A stretch of DNA of 64,000 nt, taken from the NCBI RefSeq assembly GCF_003314435.2, contig NZ_QNVY02000003.1, positions 434,001 to 498,000 of the forward strand. The letters run 5' to 3'. The notes under the pieces were generated by a model. It was not told where the DNA came from and made no database searches. It saw only the letters and a list, made by a program, of their open reading frames with translations. Of this stretch, positions 1-8,242 are shown one piece after another (within the stretch, counting starts at the first letter, position 1; each line of letters begins with the position of its first letter). The translations under genes were made by a program, and so were the position numbers. This DNA is from Flavobacterium petrolei. Its GTDB lineage: Bacteria > Bacteroidota > Bacteroidia > Flavobacteriales > Flavobacteriaceae.

Positions 1-81
1 TTGTCGGTAAGACCCGTTCTTTATCCTAATGATGTAACATTAAAGACAAATGTAGGACTAACTTTTAATTACAGTTTTTAG
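1..81 (+). CDS. C-terminal tail of a DUF5683-like protein (cut by window edge)
   Basis: The first 26 codons are open in frame 1 and end at TAG (79-81). The peptide finishes ...NVGLTFNYSF, an alternating, aromatic-ended strand typical of the end of a DUF5683 protein or an outer-membrane barrel. In flavobacteria I recall parA-parB-DUF5683-dapB-lepB as a common gene order, and dapB and lepB follow here, which is the main reason for the DUF5683 call. Everything upstream is outside the window, so the family assignment is inference. Confidence 0.5.
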   Translation: MSVRPVLYPNDVTLKTNVGLTFNYSF

Positions 82-131
82 AACCCCATAATTAGTTTAA
101 AAACGGAATTAAACAACAAGAACAACTCGTC

Positions 132-332
132 ATGTCATTACTTAATAAAATCGGGAAGAAATATTTTTTTATAGGAACTACACTTTTATTAATAATCACT
201 TTAATAAATTATTCTGAAAATAAGACATTCGATCCCATCCGAATGAATCCCTTCTTTTCCGGATTTATTGCCGGAGTTTTATTAGCACTATTAGCTGCAG
301 GACTATTAAATTATTCAAAATTTAAAAAATAA
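132..332 (+). CDS. Small two-helix membrane protein of unknown function
   Basis: A 66-residue protein with two clear hydrophobic segments (about residues 10-25 and 42-60) and a lysine-rich C-terminus (SKFKK), so probably a small inner-membrane protein with a short charged tail inside the cell. It lies 50 bp after the DUF5683-like tail and its stop is 4 bp before the dapB start, so it is probably co-transcribed and translationally coupled with dapB. I recognise no named family. The hydrophobic pattern and tight spacing argue for a real gene. Confidence 0.7.
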   Translation: MSLLNKIGKKYFFIGTTLLLIITLINYSENKTFDPIRMNPFFSGFIAGVLLALLAAGLLNYSKFKK

Positions 333-336
333 ACAA

Positions 337-1065
337 ATGAAAATTGCACTTTTAGGATACGGAAAAATGGGCCAGGTAATTGAAAGAATTGCACTGGAAA
401 GAGGCCATGAAATCGTTTTGAAAAAAGATGAAAACAACACTTTTGATGGCCTTTCAAATGCTGATGTGGCAATTGATTTTAGTGTTCCAACAGCAGCTGT
501 CAGTAATATTTCAAATTGTTTCCAAGCGAACGTTCCCGTAATTTCCGGAACAACAGGATGGCTGGAGAATTATGATGAAGTAGCAGCACTTTGCCATGAA
601 AAAAAGGGAGCATTTATCTCGAGTTCTAACTTTAGTTTAGGTGTTAATATATTTTTTGAAGTAAACGAATATTTGGCTAAAATCATGTCAAAATTCGATA
701 GTTATAACGTTTCAATGGAAGAAATCCATCACACACAGAAACTGGATGCACCAAGCGGTACAGCAATTTCTCTGGCAAAAGGTATCATTGAAAATAGCTC
801 GTATAACAATTGGACCTTAGAAAAACCTGAAGCTGACCAAACGAGCGATAGCGAACTGGCGAAGCAAATTCATATCGAAGCAAAGCGAATTGGTACAATT
901 CCGGGAACACACACTGTAACATATAATTCCTCCGTAGACGCAATCGAAATTAAACATACCGCACACAATCGCGAAGGATTTGCACTTGGTGCTGTAATAG
1001 CAGCAGAATGGATTGTGGGAAAACAAGGTATTTTCACCATGAAAGATGTTTTAGAATTAAAATAA
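337..1065 (+). CDS. dapB: 4-hydroxy-tetrahydrodipicolinate reductase
   Basis: Cytoplasmic enzyme of the diaminopimelate/lysine pathway; reduces hydroxy-tetrahydrodipicolinate with NAD(P)H to supply lysine and meso-DAP for peptidoglycan. The 242-residue length is normal. Visible: an N-terminal Rossmann loop GYGKMG (residues 7-12), the SGTTGW motif (70-75) and the family signature EIHHTQKLDAPSGTA (129-143) with the catalytic His pair and Lys. The ATG lies 4 bp after the preceding small membrane protein gene. lepB follows after 75 bp of TTTAAA-rich spacer. Confidence 0.97.
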   Translation: MKIALLGYGKMGQVIERIALERGHEIVLKKDENNTFDGLSNADVAIDFSVPTAAVSNISNCFQANVPVISGTTGWLENYDEVAALCHEKKGAFISSSNFSLGVNIFFEVNEYLAKIMSKFDSYNVSMEEIHHTQKLDAPSGTAISLAKGIIENSSYNNWTLEKPEADQTSDSELAKQIHIEAKRIGTIPGTHTVTYNSSVDAIEIKHTAHNREGFALGAVIAAEWIVGKQGIFTMKDVLELK

Positions 1066-1110
1066 AATTATTCGCCTGTTTAAGAAAATTGCTAACGAAA
1101 CAACCTTAAA

Positions 1111-1131
1111 CTTTAAACTTTAAACTTTAAA
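1111..1131. repeat. Tandem CTTTAAA repeat (3 copies) upstream of lepB
   Basis: Three perfect copies of the 7-mer CTTTAAA sit directly before the lepB start at 1141. Related TTTAAA-rich inverted repeats occur at 2735-2787, 24976-25018 and 30116-30146, always between genes. Confidence 0.75.
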
Positions 1132-1140
1132 TAAAAAACT

Positions 1141-2694
1141 ATGTCAGTATATCAATGGTTTGTATTTTTTCTGCTTGTACAAATAGTTCACTTTTTAGGA
1201 ACCTGGAAATTATATGAAGCTGCCGGAAGAAAAAAATGGGAAGCTGCAGTACCCGTTTACAATGCAATTGTTTTAATGAAAATCATAGGCCGTCCTAGTT
1301 GGTGGACTATCTTGCTATTTATGCCAATTATCAATTTGATCATTTTTCCGGTTGTTTGGGTAGAAACGCTAAGAAGCTTTGGAAAAAGATCCGGATTAGA
1401 TACTTTTTTGGTATTAATAACCTTGGGATTGTACCTGTATTATATCAATTACACACAAAAATTAAATTACATTTCGGATAGAAGTTTAAATCCGCAAAAC
1501 AAAGCTGCTGACACCGTTAGTTCTTTACTTTTTGCTATTGTTGTAGCTACAATCGTGCACACTTATTTTATTCAACCATACACGATTCCAACTTCATCAT
1601 TGGAAAAATCATTATTAGTAGGTGACTTTTTATTTGTAAGCAAAATGAATTATGGCGCAAGAGTTCCCATGACAACTGTAGCTTTGCCAATGGTTCACGA
1701 TTCTATTCCTTTGACAAAAAGTAAATCATACCTGACTTGGCCTCAATTGCCTTACATGAGAATGCCTGGAATTCAAAATATTGACCGTACAGATATCGTC
1801 GTTTTTAACTGGCCGGTCGATACTGTTTATAGATTTTTTGACACTTCAAAAAGACGTGCTTACAAACCCGTTGACAAGAAATCAAACTATGTAAAAAGAT
1901 GTGTGGGAATTCCGGGTGATAATTTATCCTTAAAAGATGGTATCGTATACATTGATGGTAAAATATTGCAATTACCTGAACGAGCGAAACCACAATTCTC
2001 TTATAAAGTGGCTTTGGATGGAAAAACACCAATCGATTTTGAATCTTTATTTAAAGATTTAGACGTGACGGATCCTGCTGGTTTTATGGATCAGACAAAA
2101 AGAGATACACTTTTCATGAGCGCCTTAACAGAAGTCGGAGCGGAACGATTAAAAAACACACCCGGAATTACGGCTGTCATCAGACAAATTTCCCGAGAAA
2201 ATGACAATGGTGTTTTCCCACATATCAACAAATGGAATCGTGATAATTACGGTCCCGTTTACATTCCGGAAAATGGAAAAACAGTTGCATTAACTACCGA
2301 AACCTTGCCTTTTTATAAAGCCATTATTACCGATTATGAGAATAATGATTTAAAAGCAAACGGTTCCGAAATTAGAATAAACGGCGAAATTGCTACTACT
2401 TATACATTCAAGCAAAATTATTACTTTATGATGGGTGACAACCGTCACAACTCAGAAGACAGTCGCTATTGGGGATTTGTTCCTGAAAATCATATCGTAG
2501 GAAAACCTATTTTTATCTGGTTGAGTATCGATCCAAACGGCAAAGGAATAAACAAAATTCGTTGGAACAGAGTTTTCACAACCGTTAATGGTGAAGGTCA
2601 ACCTCAGTCTTATTTTAAATTATTCCTTCTTGGATTAGTACTTTTCTTTGTAGGAGAATATTTTTGGAAAAAAAGAAAAGCGAGTAAAGTTTAA
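1141..2694 (+). CDS. lepB: Signal peptidase I (long Bacteroidota form)
   Basis: Membrane-bound Ser/Lys protease that removes signal peptides from exported proteins. 517 residues, longer than the E. coli enzyme. Residues 1-115 form an extra hydrophobic domain (DUF5684-like, with the AGRKKWEAAVPVYN motif). A further membrane segment (about 127-145) precedes the catalytic domain. The nucleophile is Ser153 in PTSSLE and the general base Lys252 in YVKRCVGIPGD; box E is GDNRHNSEDSRYWG. A last membrane helix lies near residues 493-508, followed by basic residues. The catalytic domain holds a large insert between the Lys motif and box E, common in this phylum. The stop codon lies inside the first unit of a 15-bp tandem repeat. 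Confidence 0.96.
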   Translation: MSVYQWFVFFLLVQIVHFLGTWKLYEAAGRKKWEAAVPVYNAIVLMKIIGRPSWWTILLFMPIINLIIFPVVWVETLRSFGKRSGLDTFLVLITLGLYLYYINYTQKLNYISDRSLNPQNKAADTVSSLLFAIVVATIVHTYFIQPYTIPTSSLEKSLLVGDFLFVSKMNYGARVPMTTVALPMVHDSIPLTKSKSYLTWPQLPYMRMPGIQNIDRTDIVVFNWPVDTVYRFFDTSKRRAYKPVDKKSNYVKRCVGIPGDNLSLKDGIVYIDGKILQLPERAKPQFSYKVALDGKTPIDFESLFKDLDVTDPAGFMDQTKRDTLFMSALTEVGAERLKNTPGITAVIRQISRENDNGVFPHINKWNRDNYGPVYIPENGKTVALTTETLPFYKAIITDYENNDLKANGSEIRINGEIATTYTFKQNYYFMMGDNRHNSEDSRYWGFVPENHIVGKPIFIWLSIDPNGKGINKIRWNRVFTTVNGEGQPQSYFKLFLLGLVLFFVGEYFWKKRKASKV

Positions 2695-2733
2695 ATAAAA
2701 AAAGTTTAAATAAAAAAAGTTTAAATAAAAAAA
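2689..2733. repeat. Three tandem copies of a 15-bp unit overlapping the lepB stop
   Basis: The unit GTTTAAATAAAAAAA is repeated exactly at 2689-2703, 2704-2718 and 2719-2733. The first copy contains the lepB stop codon TAA (2692-2694). The next bases begin the inverted repeat at 2735. Confidence 0.9.
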
Positions 2734-2734
2734 G

Positions 2735-2787
2735 TTTAAAGTTTAAGGTTTAAAGTCAGACGACTGCCTTGAACTTTAAACTTTAAA
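2735..2787. repeat. TTTAAAGTTTAA inverted repeat between lepB and wbqC-like gene
   Basis: TTTAAAGTTTAAGG (2735-2748) faces CCTTGAACTTTAAACTTTAAA (2767-2787); the outer 12 bases TTTAAAGTTTAA pair perfectly with 2776-2787. It could form a hairpin between the two genes, but it lacks a GC-rich stem and a clean T-run, so I do not call it a terminator. Confidence 0.7.
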
Positions 2788-2802
2788 ATAACAAATTATC
2801 AT

Positions 2803-3429
2803 ATGGAAATTCTCCTCCATCCCACCTATTTCCCATCAATCAGCCATTTTGTGGCTATGGCTCAATCAGAAAATATTACATTTGAAATAGAAGATAATTT
2901 CCAGAAACAGACGAACCGCAATCGTACATATATATACAGTCCAAACGGAATTCAGTTATTGAATATTCCTGTAAAACATTCGAAAGAAAGCCATCAAAAA
3001 ACGAAAGATATTAGAATAGAAAGTGATTTTGACTGGCAAAAACAACATTTCAAATCATTAGAAGCAGCTTATAGAAATTCGCCTTTTTTCGAATTTTTTG
3101 AAGATGATATCCGACCTCTTTTTGAAAAAAAATATGACTTTTTGTTGGATCTAAATTTTGAAGCGTTGGCTATTTTGTCCAAATGCCTTCGCATGAAAAT
3201 TACCTTTAAAACTACAACTGAATATTTTCATGATGCAGACACAGCTGTAATTACAAATTTCAGAGCTTTGGTAAACGGAAAAAAAGACCTTTCGACATTT
3301 GAAAATTACACACAAGTTTTTGATGACAAATATGGATTTATCAACAACCTTAGTGTATTGGATTTACTTTTCAATGAGGGGAAATATGCTGCTGAATATT
3401 TAAAAAACCAAAAACTAATTATCAAATAG
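2803..3429 (+). CDS. WbqC-like family protein
   Basis: 208 residues matching the WbqC-like family: the N-terminal HPTYFPSISHF motif, central NRTYIYSPNGIQLLNIPV and the DWQKQHFKSLEAAYRNSPFFEFF block. Family members occur in polysaccharide or glycan clusters in other bacteria and their reaction is not settled. In flavobacteria the gene usually sits next to lepB, as here, which suggests an envelope-related role (inference). No signal peptide or membrane segment, so probably cytoplasmic. It converges on the leftward nuclease-like gene with 18 bp between the two stops. Confidence 0.85.
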   Translation: MEILLHPTYFPSISHFVAMAQSENITFEIEDNFQKQTNRNRTYIYSPNGIQLLNIPVKHSKESHQKTKDIRIESDFDWQKQHFKSLEAAYRNSPFFEFFEDDIRPLFEKKYDFLLDLNFEALAILSKCLRMKITFKTTTEYFHDADTAVITNFRALVNGKKDLSTFENYTQVFDDKYGFINNLSVLDLLFNEGKYAAEYLKNQKLIIK

Positions 3430-3447
3430 TTTTTTTAAAGTCGGTTC

Positions 3448-4494
3448 TTACTCTAACGATAATCTTGCCATTATAGGAAAATGATCTGAGTTTACAAAAC
3501 TTGGAAAATGCTCAAAACTCTTCACCTTCATTTTTTCATCGGCAAAAATGTAATCTATACGCGCTGGATAATACCTGAACTTATAAGTTTCTCCAAAACC
3601 AGTTCCCGCTTCTTCGAAACTATCTTTCATCTTACCTTTTATACTTCTATAGACATAAGAAAAAGCACTATTATTCATGTCTCCGCAAATAATAGTTGGG
3701 TAAATGCATTTCATTTTGTGTTCTTTGAACAACTCTGCTTGTTGCTGTTGCTGCTTGAACGCCTTACTTATTCTGATAAAAAGCATCTGAGATTTTTGTT
3801 GATTGATAGCATCAATATTCTCATCTATCTCGTTCACATCAGGAGAAATCTTGATAGACTGCAAATGCATATTATAAACTCTGATGATATCTTTCCCTTT
3901 TTTGATATCTGCAAAGACCACGTTATTACTGGAATTAGGAAAAATTATATTTCCCTGATCGATAATTGGAAATTTAGAAAAAATGGCCTGACCGGTTTTG
4001 ATTTGGTTTCCATCAGTAAAAATATACCGATGCGGATACACTTTCAAATCAATATCGGCAGAAGGAGAATACTCTTGCATGCATAAAATATCCGGATTTT
4101 TGTCATTGATGAAGGCTAAAATATCCGAAGGAACATCATCTCTGTCAATCCACTTGAATACATTCAACAACCGAACATTATAACTCATGACAGTAAAATC
4201 TTTTTCTTCTTTAGAAAATTTAGGAGAAGAAAACTTGTAAAACTTATTTATAAAAGTGATTCCTATCAACAAAACCAAACCCGATACAATCAATTGTTTT
4301 TTGAACTGAAATGCCCAATAAATAAAAAACAGCGCATTGAAAACAAAAAAAAGTGGCATAAAAAGTGTCAAAACAGACAAAAGCGGAAATGATTTTGGTG
4401 CCAAAAAAGGCAAAACATAAGCAATGAAAGTGACAAGAGTTAAAATAATATTCAAAAAAAACATCCCTTTATTAAACCATGACAAATTTTTCAT
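3448..4494 (-). CDS. Membrane-anchored endonuclease/exonuclease/phosphatase-family protein
   Basis: 348 residues: three N-terminal hydrophobic segments (about 10-85), then an EEP (DNase I-like) domain. Metal and catalytic motifs are present: SYNVR (104-108), the metal-binding Glu in MQEYS (E141), CGDMNNS, RIDYIF and SDHFPIMA at the end. EEP proteins cleave phosphodiester or phosphate esters in nucleic acids, lipids or inositol phosphates; nothing here fixes the substrate. It is the last gene of the leftward block behind two rhomboids, probably co-transcribed (47 bp gap). Confidence 0.9.
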   Translation of the reverse strand: MKNLSWFNKGMFFLNIILTLVTFIAYVLPFLAPKSFPLLSVLTLFMPLFFVFNALFFIYWAFQFKKQLIVSGLVLLIGITFINKFYKFSSPKFSKEEKDFTVMSYNVRLLNVFKWIDRDDVPSDILAFINDKNPDILCMQEYSPSADIDLKVYPHRYIFTDGNQIKTGQAIFSKFPIIDQGNIIFPNSSNNVVFADIKKGKDIIRVYNMHLQSIKISPDVNEIDENIDAINQQKSQMLFIRISKAFKQQQQQAELFKEHKMKCIYPTIICGDMNNSAFSYVYRSIKGKMKDSFEEAGTGFGETYKFRYYPARIDYIFADEKMKVKSFEHFPSFVNSDHFPIMARLSLE

Positions 4495-4541
4495 TTTCTC
4501 AATTTTTTATTAGTACAAATAGCTGACAACCGATTTGAAAA

Positions 4542-5411
4542 TTATTTTCCCACTTTGAACAAAAATTCCTTTTCTTCTTTTGTCAAACTATCGTAACCAG
4601 ACTGACTAATTTTATCTAAAATTTCATCAATTTGTTGTTGTGATTTATCTTTTGTAACTATTTTCGAAACGGTTTTCTCTACTGGCTTGCTATAATTTTT
4701 GTGCACTTTTTTGAAAGGTGTCGAAGTATTTTTCTTGAACAAATTGGAAAAAAAAGTAATTACACGAGAAACACCAACACTTAAATCCGTTCCATTTTGT
4801 AGCAATTTAATAAAAATAAAACCAAAAAAAGCACCTGAAAGATGAGAAATGTGTCCGCCCATGTTTTCGGAACGCAGCTGCATTAAATCAATAATAATAA
4901 TTACGGCAGTTACATGCCACAACTTGACATTTCCGATAATCAATAAACGAAGGTCCATCAAAGGATAATAAGTTGTAGTAGCGACTAAAATCGCCATAAT
5001 TGCCGCAGAAGCCCCTACAATTGGCGCATTAATATTTAAAATATAAAAAACCAAAATATAACATATTCCAGCAAAAATAGCACTCAACATATACAGCCCT
5101 ACTAATTGCTTCGATGTGAAAAAAGTCATAAATAATCTGCCTGAAAAGTTTAAAACAATCATATTAAAAACGATGTGCATGATGCCGCTGTGAAAAAAAG
5201 CATACGAAAGCAACGACCATGGTTTCCAGAGTAACAGCGCCGCATCAGAGGATAAACTCACATAATGAAGATAATCAATATTGACACCCAACAAAGATAA
5301 AAGCGCAAAAAATAACCACGGAAAAACAAACAAAGCAGCATTCCAAAAGATTAGCTGAGTCACTATTCCTCCCATCTTATATTGTAATTTCAGGTCGTCA
5401 ATAATATTCAT
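4542..5411 (-). CDS. Rhomboid-family intramembrane serine protease
   Basis: 289 residues with six predicted membrane helices and a basic cytoplasmic C-terminal tail (about 210-289) rich in Lys and Ser. Rhomboid landmarks: the HSGIMHIVFNM helix (about 74-84), nucleophile Ser135 in GASAAIMA (GxSA rather than the usual GxSG) and the partner His190 in GGHISHLSGAFFG. Rhomboids cleave membrane-spanning substrates. It lies just downstream of a second rhomboid gene (60 bp) in the mutL block. The C-terminal extension is not part of the core fold and has no known role. Confidence 0.9.
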   Translation of the reverse strand: MNIIDDLKLQYKMGGIVTQLIFWNAALFVFPWLFFALLSLLGVNIDYLHYVSLSSDAALLLWKPWSLLSYAFFHSGIMHIVFNMIVLNFSGRLFMTFFTSKQLVGLYMLSAIFAGICYILVFYILNINAPIVGASAAIMAILVATTTYYPLMDLRLLIIGNVKLWHVTAVIIIIDLMQLRSENMGGHISHLSGAFFGFIFIKLLQNGTDLSVGVSRVITFFSNLFKKNTSTPFKKVHKNYSKPVEKTVSKIVTKDKSQQQIDEILDKISQSGYDSLTKEEKEFLFKVGK

Positions 5412-5471
5412 AATGTAATTGGGATTTAAAAACTGATAGTGAATTCGTACTATTTAAATGAAATTACAATT

Positions 5472-6218
5472 TTAATTCCAACGGTTTTTATTAAACTGAT
5501 TTTTCTTCCAGTACCACATAATAATAAAACCAAACAAAGCACCACCAACGTGAGCAAAATGAGCAATTCCGCCGCCTCCAAAAATTGATTTTCCGGAAAT
5601 ACCTAAATACAAATCGACCAAGACTAAACCCGGAACAAAATATTTTGCTTTTATTGGCACCGGAATAAACATCAAAGCCAGTTCAGCATTAGGAAACATA
5701 AACGCAAAGGCTACGATTGTTCCATAAATTGCTCCCGATGCACCAACAGCCGTTCCCATATAAGCACTAGTGAAATTTTGAAAATCAGAAACGGATAAGA
5801 TTTCCTGCCATCTTGTATTTATTTTCCCTTCATTCAATAGCTGTAAAACCTCTTGTTTAGGAAAGCCATTTGCAATAAGTGTGTTCAAACTTTCTTGAAA
5901 GTAGTAATAATTTACACCTGTGTGCAACAATGCAGCGCCTAACCCACAGGAAATATAGAAAAACAAAAACTTTTTGCTTCCCCAAATTTGTTCTAAAGCA
6001 GATCCAAAAGAATACAAAGCAAACATATTGAAGAATATATGCATAAAACCTCCATGCATGAACATATGCGTCACCGGTTGCCACAACTGGAAACTAGGAT
6101 TTTCAGGAAAATACAACGCCAATATTTTGTAGGCCGCATCGCCAATTATTAAAGTTCCTACAAAAAACAATACGTTAATAATAATTAATTGTTTTACAGT
6201 TTCAGTTACGTTTCTCAT
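5472..6218 (-). CDS. Rhomboid-family intramembrane serine protease
   Basis: 248 residues, six membrane helices. It carries the complete dyad: Ser161 in GASGAIYG and His223 in AHFAHVGGALFG, plus the HMFMHGGFMHIFFNMF segment (51-66). A loop of about 50 residues between helices 3 and 4 (about 103-152) is longer than in GlpG. The ATG overlaps the mutL stop by 4 bp, so translation is probably coupled to mutL. The neighbouring rhomboid is clearly related but divergent. Confidence 0.93.
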   Translation of the reverse strand: MRNVTETVKQLIIINVLFFVGTLIIGDAAYKILALYFPENPSFQLWQPVTHMFMHGGFMHIFFNMFALYSFGSALEQIWGSKKFLFFYISCGLGAALLHTGVNYYYFQESLNTLIANGFPKQEVLQLLNEGKINTRWQEILSVSDFQNFTSAYMGTAVGASGAIYGTIVAFAFMFPNAELALMFIPVPIKAKYFVPGLVLVDLYLGISGKSIFGGGGIAHFAHVGGALFGFIIMWYWKKNQFNKNRWN

Positions 6219-8056
6219 ATTGCAAATTTTTTATCTAAATCTTCCACACGCATGGTGATGAAAGTGGGTTTATGAAATGGAGAAACATTGGGGTCTTTAC
6301 AGGCAAAAAGCCCGTTGACCAAGTTTTCCTGTTCTTTTTCTGTGAGGTGTGTTCCAGTTTTCACGGCTAAACTTTTGGCCATTGATTTGGCAATTGTATC
6401 GTTCTGACTGAAACTGCTTTCCGGAATTCCGTCCTGCAAATCGCTTAATAATTGTTCTAAAACCAGTGAAACTTCGCTCTCCGTTACGTTAACTGGTATT
6501 CCTGAAATAACAATATGATCCGTATTATTTTCTTCAAAAATAAACCCTGTGTTTCGTAATGAAAATTGCAATTCAGCAATAAGTTCCATTTCGCTTGATG
6601 AATAAAACAAGTTCAAAGGAAATAACAATTGCTGACTTGAAGCTTGATGAACAGTCATATTAACCAAAAACTGTTCATACAAAACACGTTGATGCGCCCG
6701 TTGCTGATCCACAATTACCATTCCTGATTTTATGGAAGAAACAATGTATTTCTTATGAATTTGATACGTTTTATGAACAGAATGCTCAACTTCTTCATCA
6801 TTAAACAAAGACGAAGTTACTTCTTCATTCTCAAATGTCATCTGTCCTATTTCATCCGTATCTTGTTTTAAACCAACATAAAGACTTTCCCAATTAGCAG
6901 TTGGTTCCGGTTTTCTGTAACTGGAAAATTGCTTGCTAGGTTTTTCTTCGGAAAACGGATTGAAGCTTCCATCAACCTGAATTGTAGGCGTTTCACCGGT
7001 TAAATCTTTGTAATGATACGGCGTATCTAAATTAGAATCGCGATCAAAATCCAACACTGGCGCTACATTAAACTGACCCAAACTATGTTTTATAGAAGCT
7101 CTCAAAATAGCATACAATGCATGCTCGTCATCGAACTTAATTTCCGTTTTAGTGGGATGAATGTTGATATCAATGGTATTTGGCGGCACCGTTAAATATA
7201 AAAAATAACTGGGCTGAGCACCGTCTTTCAAGATTCCGTCATAGGCGGCCATAACAGCATGATGCAAATAACCACTTTTTATAAATCGGTCATTGACAAA
7301 GAAAAACTGTTCACCACGATTTTTTTTGGCAAATTCAGGTTTGCTTACAAATCCTTGAATTGTCACTATCTCTGTTTCCTCTTGAACTGGCACCAATTTT
7401 TCATTGGTTTTACCCGAAAAAATATTTACAATTCGCTGGCGTAAAGTTGATGGAGGCAAGTTGAACATTTCACTGCCGTTGTGGTAAAATGTAAAATGAA
7501 TATTGGAGTGAGCCAAAGCCACACGCTGAAACTCATCAATCACATGACGGTATTCGACGGTATCCGACTTCAAGAAATTGCGTCGCGCTGGAATATTAAA
7601 GAATAGATTCTTGACTGCAAATGAAGTTCCTTTTGGCAAAACAGCTACCTCTTGCGAGACAAATTTACTGCCTTCAACGATGATATGCGTCCCCAACTCT
7701 TCTTGGTCTTGCTTGGTTTTCATTTCTACATGCGCAATCGCTGCTATCGAAGCTAATGCTTCACCACGAAACCCTTTTGTGTGCAACGAAAATAGATCTT
7801 CAGCTTGACGGATTTTAGAAGTAGCATGACGTTCAAAACACAAACGTGCATCCGTAACGCTCATTCCTAAACCATTGTCAATTACTTGTACCAAGGCTTT
7901 TCCTGCATCTTTAATAATTAATTTGATATCTGTTGCCCTAGCATCTACTGCGTTCTCAAGCAACTCTTTGACAACCGAAGCCGGTCTTTGAACAACTTCT
8001 CCAGCAGCAATTTGATTGGCAACATGATCAGGAAGTAATTGAATTATACTCGACAT
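6215..8056 (-). CDS. mutL: DNA mismatch repair protein MutL
   Basis: Mismatch-repair mediator that couples MutS to strand incision. The N-terminal GHKL ATPase domain is complete (LLENAVDA, DNGLGM, TKGFRGEALASI, RRNFLK), followed by a linker (about 335-425) and a C-terminal dimerisation domain. The endonuclease motif, normally DQHA...E, reads DQQRAHQ (residues 450-456), and the usual CPHGRP is SPFHKP, so incision activity is probably lost. I chose the ATG at 8056 (613 residues): it matches the conserved MutL N-terminus, and an ATG 12 bp further upstream overlaps a promoter-like box at 8066-8073. Stop overlaps the next rhomboid start. Confidence 0.96.
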   Translation of the reverse strand: MSSIIQLLPDHVANQIAAGEVVQRPASVVKELLENAVDARATDIKLIIKDAGKALVQVIDNGLGMSVTDARLCFERHATSKIRQAEDLFSLHTKGFRGEALASIAAIAHVEMKTKQDQEELGTHIIVEGSKFVSQEVAVLPKGTSFAVKNLFFNIPARRNFLKSDTVEYRHVIDEFQRVALAHSNIHFTFYHNGSEMFNLPPSTLRQRIVNIFSGKTNEKLVPVQEETEIVTIQGFVSKPEFAKKNRGEQFFFVNDRFIKSGYLHHAVMAAYDGILKDGAQPSYFLYLTVPPNTIDINIHPTKTEIKFDDEHALYAILRASIKHSLGQFNVAPVLDFDRDSNLDTPYHYKDLTGETPTIQVDGSFNPFSEEKPSKQFSSYRKPEPTANWESLYVGLKQDTDEIGQMTFENEEVTSSLFNDEEVEHSVHKTYQIHKKYIVSSIKSGMVIVDQQRAHQRVLYEQFLVNMTVHQASSQQLLFPLNLFYSSSEMELIAELQFSLRNTGFIFEENNTDHIVISGIPVNVTESEVSLVLEQLLSDLQDGIPESSFSQNDTIAKSMAKSLAVKTGTHLTEKEQENLVNGLFACKDPNVSPFHKPTFITMRVEDLDKKFAI

Positions 8057-8065
8057 TAAAAAATT

Positions 8066-8073
8066 CAAATTTA
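8066..8073 (-). promoter_or_regulatory. Candidate -7 box for mutL
   Basis: On the minus strand the sequence reads TAAATTTG, a match to the Bacteroidota TAnnTTTG element, ending 10 bases before the chosen mutL ATG. The leader would be only a few nucleotides. No clear -33 TTTG was seen. Confidence 0.4.
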
Positions 8074-8188
8074 AAATTAGCCCTTCGTCTGTGCTCAGGG
8101 TGACAATAGTTTATTATAAAACCAAGAACTACAAATTTAATGAATTTCAGCTCGGAATGGAAGCTTATTTAATCATAAAAAAAACAAA

Positions 8189-8221
8189 AAACCTATACTA
8201 TTTTTGAGATAATATAGGTTT
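8189..8221 (-). terminator. Rho-independent terminator of ribH
   Basis: AAACCTATA (8189-8197) pairs with TATAGGTTT (8213-8221); on the minus strand the stem runs into a T-rich tract (rc of 8180-8191). It lies 22 bases beyond the ribH stop. Confidence 0.75.
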
Positions 8222-8242
8222 AATAACTTGTATTTTGATTGT

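Noticed and set aside
8057..8068. Upstream ATG for mutL at 8068
   Set aside because: The extra four codons are not part of the conserved MutL start and overlap the promoter-like box at 8066-8073.
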